Source of the DNA: Pyramidobacter sp.
GTDB lineage: Bacteria > Synergistota > Synergistia > Synergistales > Dethiosulfovibrionaceae
Direction of reading: 5' to 3'
NCBI GenBank assembly: GCA_016286835.1
Contig: JAEEUD010000040.1
Location: 1 to 10,205 of the forward strand
DNA length: 10,205 bases
The position numbers were made by a program, and so were the translations under genes. This document shows positions 5,654 through 10,205 of this stretch, piece after piece. How positions within the stretch are numbered: position 1 is the first letter of the stretch; each line of letters starts with the position of its first letter. The notes beneath the pieces are model-generated. The model was not told the DNA's origin and made no database searches. It saw nothing but the letters and a program-made list of their open reading frames with translations.

Positions 5654-5701
5654 CGAGCCTTCTGCGGCCGTTTTTTTACGGCCTCGGTAGGCTCGATTTT
5701 T
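5654..5701 (+). terminator. Rho-independent terminator after the amidase gene
   Basis: CGAGCCT (5654-5660) pairs with AGGCTCG (5689-5695), and GGCCGT (5666-5671) with ACGGCC (5678-5683), around a T6 loop. Partial pairing between 5661-5665 and 5684-5688 joins the two helices. The stem is followed by ATTTTT. Confidence 0.88.
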
Positions 5702-5799
5702 CATCACGGTGTAAAAATCCCGAAAATTTTTTTGACCTTTGATGACCAAAAACGGGGTTTAGGTCAGTATTCATCAGTGTTTGCACAATGATAATCAAA
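5702..5799. other. Unassigned AT-rich intergenic stretch upstream of the CIRCE promoter
   Basis: No gene, promoter or RNA is recognised in this part of the 317-base gap between the amidase and hsp20 genes. It is much richer in A and T than its surroundings. It holds a 6-bp inverted repeat, TGACCT (5733-5738) and AGGTCA (5761-5766), whose significance is unknown. Confidence 0.5.
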
Positions 5800-5826
5800 T
5801 TAGCACTCAACGCTTGACAGTGCTAA
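5800..5826. promoter_or_regulatory. CIRCE operator (HrcA binding site)
   Basis: TTAGCACTC (5800-5808), nine bases, then CAGTGCTAA (5818-5826) match the CIRCE consensus TTAGCACTC-N9-GAGTGCTAA at 17 of 18 arm positions. The only difference is C for G at 5818. HrcA represses heat-shock genes through this element and releases it on heat or misfolding stress. Here the element overlaps the -35 region of the hsp20 promoter, so HrcA would block polymerase binding directly. hrcA itself is not in the window. Confidence 0.92.
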
Positions 5827-5841
5827 TAAGTGTGCTATAAT
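5814..5841 (+). promoter_or_regulatory. Strong promoter of hsp20
   Basis: A perfect TTGACA (5814-5819) and a perfect TATAAT (5836-5841) are 16 bases apart, with TGC before the -10 box (extended -10). This is the strongest promoter in the window, as expected for a gene held down by a repressor. Transcription would begin near 5848, giving a leader of about 105 bases. Confidence 0.92.
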
Positions 5842-5913
5842 ACAATCGCAACGGAGGAGAGGGGATCGAAAAAGAGAGCCCCGATCAAAGTTGTCAAATT
5901 TGGTTAAATCTGC

Positions 5914-5932
5914 GGACGGCAGAAAGCCGTCC
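5914..5932 (+). other. Hairpin in the hsp20 leader
   Basis: GGACGGC (5914-5920) and GCCGTCC (5926-5932) form a perfect 7-bp stem closed by an AGAAA loop. The ribosome site GGAGGT (5940-5945) starts eight bases after it and is left unpaired, so this is not a ribosome-site-masking RNA thermometer. A role in mRNA stability is possible. Confidence 0.5.
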
Positions 5933-5952
5933 AAATAACGGAGGTCTTGAAA

Positions 5953-6405
5953 ATGACATTGGTTCCGAGCGTTTTTGGTGAAAATCTGTTTGACGTGTTT
6001 GACAGCGATTTCGACAGGATGTTCAACAACGCCTTCCTGCGCAATCCGGTGATGGGCAAGCGCGCTTCGCACGTGATGAAAACCGACGTGCGCGAGACGG
6101 AGAATGCCTATGAGCTTGACGTCGACGTCCCCGGCTTCAAGAAGGACGAAGTGAACGTGCAGCTGGAGAAAGGCTATCTGACCATCTCGGCCGGCAAGAA
6201 GCTGGATAAGGACGAGAAGGACACGAAGGGCAACTACATCCGCCGCGAGCGCTACGAGGGCGCCTGCACGCGCAGCTTCTTCGTGGGCGAGAACATCCGC
6301 AAGGAAGACATCACGGCGAAAATGGAAGACGGTATCCTGCGCCTGACGTTCCCGAAGAAGGCCCAGGCCGAGATCGAGCAGAGCCGCACGATCGCCATCG
6401 AGTAA
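5953..6405 (+). CDS. hsp20: Small heat-shock protein (Hsp20/alpha-crystallin family)
   Basis: This 150-residue cytoplasmic holdase chaperone is of the typical length. The N-terminal arm (1-40) is rich in Phe, Asp and Asn. The alpha-crystallin domain runs from about 41 to 135. It includes DVRETENAYELDVDVPGFKK (45-64), the early strands with the usual VPG turn, and AKMEDGILRLTFPKK (122-136), the conserved A-x-x-x-x-G-x-L signature. The C-terminal tail ends with IAI (147-149), the I-x-I anchor that docks on a neighbouring subunit in the oligomer. It binds unfolding proteins under stress without ATP and hands them to DnaK/GroEL-type machines. The ATG at 5953 has GGAGGT seven bases upstream; an in-frame TTG at 5947 is too close to that site. 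Control by HrcA is indicated by the CIRCE site in its promoter. A terminator follows directly, so the gene is probably monocistronic. Confidence 0.96.
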   Translation: MTLVPSVFGENLFDVFDSDFDRMFNNAFLRNPVMGKRASHVMKTDVRETENAYELDVDVPGFKKDEVNVQLEKGYLTISAGKKLDKDEKDTKGNYIRRERYEGACTRSFFVGENIRKEDITAKMEDGILRLTFPKKAQAEIEQSRTIAIE

Positions 6406-6438
6406 CACATCTCCGGGAAACTGAATACTCCCTCTGAT

Positions 6439-6487
6439 GCCCGCCGCGGGTTCGAGAAAATCGAGCCCGCGGCGGGCCCTTTTATTC
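6439..6487 (+). terminator. Strong rho-independent terminator after hsp20
   Basis: GCCCGCCGCGGG (6439-6450) pairs perfectly with CCCGCGGCGGGC (6466-6477). A T-G pair and TCGA/TCGA extend the stem to 17 bp, closed by a GAAAA loop. The tail is CCTTTTATT (6478-6486). Confidence 0.93.
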
Positions 6488-6489
6488 TC

Positions 6490-6518
6490 TTGACGCGGGC
6501 CGCGCGAACGCTCATAAT
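6490..6518 (+). promoter_or_regulatory. Promoter of the GH8-like gene
   Basis: TTGACG (6490-6495) and CATAAT (6513-6518) are 17 bases apart, each one base off consensus. Transcription would start near 6525, which excludes the in-frame ATG at 6518 as a translation start. Confidence 0.8.
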
Positions 6519-6571
6519 TGAAGTGTTCCGCTCCATGCGGACGCAATGTCAGCGAAAGAGGAGGCGCGGCT

Positions 6572-7570
6572 GTGAAAAAGGCGCTTTGTCTGTGTGTGAT
6601 GATCCTTGTTCTTGCGTGCGGCGCGCGCGCTTCGGTGGAAGAGGCGCTGGAAGCCGTCCGCGCCGAAAACGGCCTGCTGCCCGACGTTCCGGGGGGACAG
6701 GAGTATTCGGCCGAAGCGCTGTTGCGCGAGATGCGGCTGCGGCTTCTGAAAAACGACCGTGAACGCTTCGACGCGCTGTTCGTCCTGATGAAAAAACATT
6801 TCCAGTCGCCGCTGCTTCTGCTGTATCCGCGCCTGGACGCGGCGCTCCGTCCGGTCAAATACGAAAACGATGTGGGGATCGACCTTCAGGCCTACCGCCT
6901 GCTGCTGGACGCGTCGGAACGCTGGAACGAACCGGCCTATCATGTCCACGCGCGCGGTCTGGCGCGGCGCATCCTGCGCTTCAACGTCTACCACGATTCG
7001 CTGGTCAACGGTGTGTCGTGGAAGGAGCGCCGTTCGGGCATCTTCACGCTCTACGAACCGGCTCATCAGATCAGCCTCGCTTCGATCGACGTGAGCGCGC
7101 TGCAGCGGCTCCAGGAAAGCTCGCCCAAGTGGGAAGCCGTGGCGCAGCGCTGCCTCGGCATTTTGCTGGCCGGCAGCGATACGCGGTCGCACCGTCTGGT
7201 CTACGACGTTGAAAAGCGCGCCTACGCTCCGTCGTCCAAGGGTGTGACCGACGAACTCCGGGTGATGGCGAATCTGCTTGACGGCGGACTCTCGCCGCTG
7301 CGGTCCATCGAAGAGCTGGCCGACCGAGTTGACGCCGAGCCGTCATGTCTGGCAAAGGGCGAGGACGGATCGCTGACGGCCTCGATCCTCGGCGGCTATG
7401 TGCTGGCTCGCGCCGGATACGCGGAAGCCGCGCACAAGGTCTTTCTAGCGCTAGACGAGACTTACGGCCTGGGCGAGAACCTGCTTCACGCTCCCGACGA
7501 GCTGCCCGGCACGGCCGACAATCTGCTGTATCTGATCGTGCGCGAGCTGCTGAAAATGAGCGCGCGATGA
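6572..7570 (+). CDS. Secreted protein resembling family 8 glycoside hydrolases (BcsZ-like)
   Basis: This 332-residue exported protein reads as a diverged member of glycoside hydrolase family 8, compared from memory with E. coli BcsZ (368 residues). SAEALLREMRLRLLKNDRERFD (46-67) lines up without gaps with the BcsZ segment around its catalytic Glu, placing E48 on that residue and sharing NDR and FD. DLQAYRLLLDASERWNEPAY (104-123) matches the Asp-led helix with A, W and Y in register. KWEAVAQRCLGILL (186-199) and TDELRV (226-231) match later helices, with D227 on the catalytic base. The GQSY of the usual SEGQSY motif is lost. Activity on beta-1,4 glucan or a related exopolysaccharide is therefore only possible. 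The N-terminus MKKALCLCVMILVLACGARA allows a lipoprotein cut before C16 or a signal-peptidase cut after ARA (18-20). The start is GTG with AGAGGAGG (6557-6564) seven bases upstream. No cellulose synthase gene is nearby. The acetyltransferase gene follows 24 bases on. Confidence 0.65.
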   Translation: MKKALCLCVMILVLACGARASVEEALEAVRAENGLLPDVPGGQEYSAEALLREMRLRLLKNDRERFDALFVLMKKHFQSPLLLLYPRLDAALRPVKYENDVGIDLQAYRLLLDASERWNEPAYHVHARGLARRILRFNVYHDSLVNGVSWKERRSGIFTLYEPAHQISLASIDVSALQRLQESSPKWEAVAQRCLGILLAGSDTRSHRLVYDVEKRAYAPSSKGVTDELRVMANLLDGGLSPLRSIEELADRVDAEPSCLAKGEDGSLTASILGGYVLARAGYAEAAHKVFLALDETYGLGENLLHAPDELPGTADNLLYLIVRELLKMSAR

Positions 7571-7594
7571 CCGTAGAGAAACGGAGGAACGGGG

Positions 7595-8206
7595 ATGATC
7601 ATTCGTCCTATGGAATCGCAGGACTTCGCTGCGTGCGAGCGTGTCGCTCGCGAGGCGTTCTGGAACGTGTACCGTCCGGGCGCGGTCGAGCATCTGATCG
7701 TACGGCGGCTGGAAACGGCGCCCGAAGCGGAGCCGCGCTTGGCGTTCGTCGCCGAAGCTGACGGAGAGATCGTCGGCTGCGTGATGTGCGCCAAGGGGCT
7801 TTTGATGTGGCCGTGCGGCTCTGTGACGGAACATCTGTGCGTGGGGCCGCTGGCCGTTTTGCCGGAGTTTCAGGGAAAAGGCGTCGGCAGCGCGCTGATG
7901 GAGCGCGTTTTGGCGCAGGCGCGGGAACTGGGTTGGGAGTCGGCGGTGCTGACAGGCTCGCCGAAGTATTACTCGCGCTTCGGCTTCGTGCCGGCGGCCC
8001 GTCACGGCATTTTCCTGCGCGGCCACAGCCCGGCCGAGGACATGCCGTATTTCATGGCCAAAGAACTGACCGACGAGGAAAAACCGTGGTACGGCGGTTT
8101 TTACGAAGATCCGGCCGTCTATTCCGTCACGCCCGAAGAGGCGGACGCGTTCGACGCGGCCTTCCCGCCGAAGGAAAAACTCAAACTGCCCGGACAGCTG
8201 TTTTGA
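7595..8206 (+). CDS. GNAT-family N-acetyltransferase (YhbS-like)
   Basis: This 203-residue cytoplasmic protein has the GNAT fold. The N-terminus MIIRPMESQDFAACERVARE is the usual first strand and helix. The core LAVLPEFQGKGVGSALMERV (86-105) contains the acetyl-CoA pyrophosphate loop Q93-G-K-G-V-G98. GSPKYYSRFGF (121-131) is the signature of the YhbS branch. The C-terminal part (about 150-203, with PWYGGFYEDPAVYSV) is an extension. Transfer of acetyl from acetyl-CoA to an amine is expected; the substrate is unknown. The start has GGAGGA (7583-7588) six bases upstream. It probably shares the promoter of the preceding gene, 24 bases away, but the two products have no obvious common task. No clear terminator follows. 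Confidence 0.88.
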   Translation: MIIRPMESQDFAACERVAREAFWNVYRPGAVEHLIVRRLETAPEAEPRLAFVAEADGEIVGCVMCAKGLLMWPCGSVTEHLCVGPLAVLPEFQGKGVGSALMERVLAQARELGWESAVLTGSPKYYSRFGFVPAARHGIFLRGHSPAEDMPYFMAKELTDEEKPWYGGFYEDPAVYSVTPEEADAFDAAFPPKEKLKLPGQLF

Positions 8207-8220
8207 TCCTATTGCGCGCT

Positions 8221-8251
8221 ATAAAATGGCTGAAAATAGGAGTCATTTTAT
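8221..8251. repeat. AT-rich inverted repeat between the acetyltransferase and dehydrogenase genes
   Basis: ATAAAATG (8221-8228) and CATTTTAT (8244-8251) are perfect 8-bp arms around 15 bases. A second imperfect repeat, CGAAAATCA (8252-8260) and TGATTTCG (8264-8271), adjoins it and lies just ahead of the candidate -10 box. The stem is too AT-rich for a good terminator; an operator is more plausible. Confidence 0.35.
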
Positions 8252-8271
8252 CGAAAATCAGTATGATTTCG

Positions 8272-8280
8272 TGGTATCAT
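8272..8280 (+). promoter_or_regulatory. Candidate extended -10 promoter of the dehydrogenase operon
   Basis: TGGTATCAT (8272-8280) resembles an extended -10 element, with 5 of 6 matches to TATAAT. No convincing -35 box is seen, so the promoter may be weak or need an activator. The start would be near 8287, about 32 bases before the ATG. Confidence 0.45.
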
Positions 8281-8318
8281 TGCGCCGGAACAATTTTGAT
8301 ATAAAGGAGTTTTTTGCG

Positions 8319-9281
8319 ATGAACGGAAAAAAGAAAGTCCTTGTCACGATGCTGCCGCTCAACGACGCGCATCTGGCTCAGCTGAAAGAAGCGGCCGGCG
8401 ACGGCTGCGAGCTCGTCTACAAGCAGAAGGGCCTGACGGCGGACGACGTGCGCGACGCCGCGGCTATCGTCGGCAACGTGCCTCCGGCGCTGCTGCCGGA
8501 CTGCAAAGCGCTGGAACTGCTCCAGCTCAACTCGGCCGGGGCCGATCCTTACGGCCAGCCGGGAAAGCTGCCGGAAGGCGCGCGTCTGACCTGCGCCAGC
8601 GGCGCGTATGGCCTCACCGTGTCGGAGCACATGCTGGCGATGACGTTCTCGCTCGTGCGCCATTTCGAGCAGTACGCGCGCAAGCAGGCGGCCCGCGACT
8701 GGTCGGCCTGCGGCAATATCATCTCCGTCGAAGGCGCGACGATCCTGCTGATGGGGCTCGGCGACATCGGCGGCATGTACGCGCGCAAGGCTCACGCGCT
8801 TGGCGCGCACGTCATCGGCCTGCGCCGTCACCTCGGCGACAAGCCGGATTATCTCGACGAACTGCACACGATGGACGACCTCGACAGTTTGCTGCCGCGC
8901 GCCGACATCGTCGCCATGGTGCTGCCCGGCGGGGCGGCGACGAATCATCTGATGGACGAGCGGCGTCTGCGCCTGATGAAAAAGGGCGCGTTGCTCATCA
9001 ACGCCGGACGCGGCAACGCCATCGATCCCGAAGCGCTGAAAAAAGTCCTGCGCGACGGTCATCTCGGCGCCGTGGCTCTGGACGTGACCGAGCCCGAGCC
9101 GCTGCCGGCGGACGACGAGCTGTGGAACTTCGACAACGTGCTGATCACGCCGCACGTAGCGGGGTGGTTCTTCCTGTCCAAGACCGTGGACCGCATCGTG
9201 GACATCGCCGCGCAGAACCTGCGCGCCTGGACGACGGGCGGCGCCCTGATCCGCGAAGTTGACGTGAAAAAGGGCTATTAG
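8319..9281 (+). CDS. D-isomer-specific 2-hydroxyacid dehydrogenase
   Basis: This 320-residue enzyme has the standard length of the family. The nucleotide-binding domain carries GLGDIG (146-151). The catalytic set is visible: R231 in NAGRGN, E260 in LDVTEPEPLP and H279 in ITPHVAGW; the R-to-E spacing of 29 is canonical. After the second strand of the Rossmann fold (HVIGLRRH, 164-171) two arginines stand where NAD-preferring members have an acidic residue, so NADP(H) is the likelier cofactor. The substrate side has SAGADPY (72-78). It should interconvert a 2-keto acid and its D-2-hydroxy acid, for example glyoxylate/glycolate or hydroxypyruvate/glycerate; the exact pair is open. The ATG at 8319 follows AAAGGAGT (8303-8310) by eight bases; an in-frame ATG at 8226 lies upstream of the promoter candidate and would add 31 unrelated residues. 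The next dehydrogenase starts on the base after its stop codon. Confidence 0.92.
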   Translation: MNGKKKVLVTMLPLNDAHLAQLKEAAGDGCELVYKQKGLTADDVRDAAAIVGNVPPALLPDCKALELLQLNSAGADPYGQPGKLPEGARLTCASGAYGLTVSEHMLAMTFSLVRHFEQYARKQAARDWSACGNIISVEGATILLMGLGDIGGMYARKAHALGAHVIGLRRHLGDKPDYLDELHTMDDLDSLLPRADIVAMVLPGGAATNHLMDERRLRLMKKGALLINAGRGNAIDPEALKKVLRDGHLGAVALDVTEPEPLPADDELWNFDNVLITPHVAGWFFLSKTVDRIVDIAAQNLRAWTTGGALIREVDVKKGY

Positions 9282-10160
9282 ATGGCGCAGATCAAAACGA
9301 TCGCCTTCATCGGCCTCGGCATCATGGGCACGCCGATCGCGGCCAACCTGATGAAGGCCGGATTTGAGCTGCACGTCTGGGCCCGTCGCCGCGAAAAGGC
9401 CGAAGCACTGCTCACCGCCGGCGCGAAATGGCACGGCAGCGCCGCTTCCGCCGCGCACGCTGCCGACGCCGTGATCACGATGCTCGGCGAGCCAAAAGAT
9501 GTTGAAAGCGTGTGGCTCGGGACGGACGGCCTGATCGGGGCCGCGCGGTCCGGGGCATTTCTGATCGACATGACGACGAGCAGTCCGTCGCTGGCCGCCC
9601 GTCTGCACGAAGAGGGCGCGCGGCGCGGACTGCGCGTGCTCGACAGTCCCGTCACCGGCGGCAGGGCCGGGGCCGAGAACGCGAAACTGGCCCTGTTCGT
9701 CGGCGGCGAGAAGGACGATTTTGACGCCTGTGCATCCGTCTGGAGCGCTGTCAGCGCCCGCGCTTCGTACATGGGCAAAGCCGGATCGGGACAGGCGGCC
9801 AAGGCCGCCAACCAGATCGCCGTCGCCGGCGTGCTCTCCGGCGTGTGCGAGTCGCTGGCCTACGCCCGCGCCGCGGGGCTGGATCTGAACAAGCTGTTCC
9901 CGCTGCTGTGCGCCGGCTCGGCGAAAAGCTCGCAGCTGGAAAAGATCGGCGCGAAGATCCTCGCGGGCGACGACACGCCCTCGTTCTTCGTGCGCTACCT
10001 TGCCAAGGACCTGAGGATCGGCGTGGGCGAGGCGGCTTCGCTGGGCCTGACGCTGGAGGTTGCGCGAGACGCGCTCGCGAACCTCGACGAACTGACGGCG
10101 CGCGGCATGGGCGAGTTGGGCACGCAGGCGCTTGTCCATCATTACGAAAAGAAGGCATAG
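9282..10160 (+). CDS. 3-hydroxyisobutyrate dehydrogenase-type beta-hydroxyacid dehydrogenase
   Basis: This 292-residue enzyme shows all marks of the family. IAFIGLGIMGTPIAANLMKA (7-26) is the dinucleotide-binding start. DSPVTGG (121-127) is the substrate-binding motif. GQAAKAANQ (170-178) contains the catalytic lysine K174, and AKDLRIG (241-247) is the conserved KD helix. WARRREKA (33-40) puts arginines where the adenosine ribose binds, which suggests NADP(H). Likely reactions are reduction of tartronate, succinate or methylmalonate semialdehyde to the hydroxy acid; sequence does not decide. The ATG follows the TAG of the preceding gene with no gap, and AAAAAGGG (9267-9274), inside the upstream gene, serves as ribosome site. 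Translation coupling of the two dehydrogenases and a linked role, such as glyoxylate/tartronate or short-chain hydroxyacid metabolism, are therefore plausible. Confidence 0.92.
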   Translation: MAQIKTIAFIGLGIMGTPIAANLMKAGFELHVWARRREKAEALLTAGAKWHGSAASAAHAADAVITMLGEPKDVESVWLGTDGLIGAARSGAFLIDMTTSSPSLAARLHEEGARRGLRVLDSPVTGGRAGAENAKLALFVGGEKDDFDACASVWSAVSARASYMGKAGSGQAAKAANQIAVAGVLSGVCESLAYARAAGLDLNKLFPLLCAGSAKSSQLEKIGAKILAGDDTPSFFVRYLAKDLRIGVGEAASLGLTLEVARDALANLDELTARGMGELGTQALVHHYEKKA

Positions 10161-10164
10161 CCCC

Positions 10165-10205
10165 ATGTTCGCAAAGATCTCCTATGATTCGCCCGTCGGC
10201 GTGCT
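10165..10205 (+). CDS. Start of a further gene, possibly O6-alkylguanine-DNA methyltransferase
   Basis: An ATG four bases after the preceding stop opens a frame that runs off the window: MFAKISYDSPVGV. The YDSPVG pattern resembles the N-terminus of Ogt-type methylguanine-DNA methyltransferases, which often begin with a strand followed by SPIG or TPLG. GAAGG (10151-10155) could serve as ribosome site. Thirteen residues are too few for a firm call; the catalytic PCHR motif would lie well beyond the edge. Confidence 0.4.
   Translation, partial: MFAKISYDSPVGV

Noticed and set aside
5891..5938. Possible 15-codon leader peptide from a TTG in the hsp20 leader
   Set aside because: The only purine-rich ribosome-like site (5853-5864) is far too distant from the TTG, and the peptide has no regulatory codon run.
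5914..5955. RNA thermometer in front of hsp20
   Set aside because: The hairpin ends before the ribosome site, and no CCTCC-like stretch in the leader could pair with it. Control is better explained by CIRCE.
8277..10166. Long minus-strand open frame of 629 codons opposite the two dehydrogenase genes
   Set aside because: Both plus-strand genes show complete catalytic motifs. The antisense product is Arg/Ala/His/Gln-rich without a recognisable domain, as expected when GC-rich codons are read in reverse.
1..10205. Phage, transposon, CRISPR or toxin-antitoxin system
   Set aside because: No transposase, integrase, terminal repeats, regular spaced repeats or small overlapping toxin-antitoxin gene pair was seen on either strand.

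Overview
The window is about 10.2 kb of GC-rich, densely coding bacterial DNA. Signal peptides, an OmpH/Skp-type periplasmic chaperone and a HrcA/CIRCE heat-shock operator point to a diderm (two-membrane) bacterium. The mix of amino-acid and hydroxy-acid enzymes, strong AGGAGG ribosome sites and sigma70-type TATAAT boxes would fit an amino-acid-fermenting anaerobe such as a member of Synergistota. That placement is a guess from gene content and composition, not a proof. No rRNA, tRNA, CRISPR array, insertion sequence or phage gene was seen.

Layout. On the minus strand (1-1077) lies a NarL/FixJ-type response regulator, followed with a 4-base ATGA overlap by the N-terminus of a membrane protein, most likely its sensor histidine kinase, which runs off the left edge. 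Everything else is on the plus strand. Divergent from the regulator is a three-gene cluster (1322-2916). It encodes small exported proteins rich in Gly, Pro, His and Arg: one Spy/CpxP-like helical protein with a Cys/His-rich tail, and two evident paralogs with a C-terminal hydrophobic segment. The 244-bp divergent intergenic region carries promoters for both directions and a 9-bp inverted repeat. After a terminator comes a monocistronic OmpH/Skp-like chaperone gene (3033-3563) with its own promoter and a strong terminator.

Next is a two-gene metabolic operon (3693-5635): a fold-type III PLP enzyme of the D-threonine aldolase/D-serine dehydratase family and a Nit2-type omega-amidase, closed by a terminator. 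An hsp20 small heat-shock gene follows (5953-6405). Its promoter overlaps a CIRCE operator, and a 17-bp-stem terminator closes it. A new promoter then drives a secreted protein resembling family 8 glycoside hydrolases (6572-7570) and a GNAT acetyltransferase (7595-8206). Finally, a D-2-hydroxyacid dehydrogenase, a 3-hydroxyisobutyrate-dehydrogenase-type beta-hydroxyacid dehydrogenase and the first codons of a possible O6-alkylguanine-DNA methyltransferase are tightly packed (8319-10205).

How the genes may work together. The left third looks like an envelope-stress or metal-response locus: a two-component system next to exported chaperone-like and metal-ligand-rich proteins, then Skp and, further on, Hsp20. 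The regulatory link is inference from adjacency and from the inverted repeat. The rest is metabolic (D-amino acids, keto-acid amides, hydroxy acids) plus a lone GH8-like polysaccharide hydrolase.
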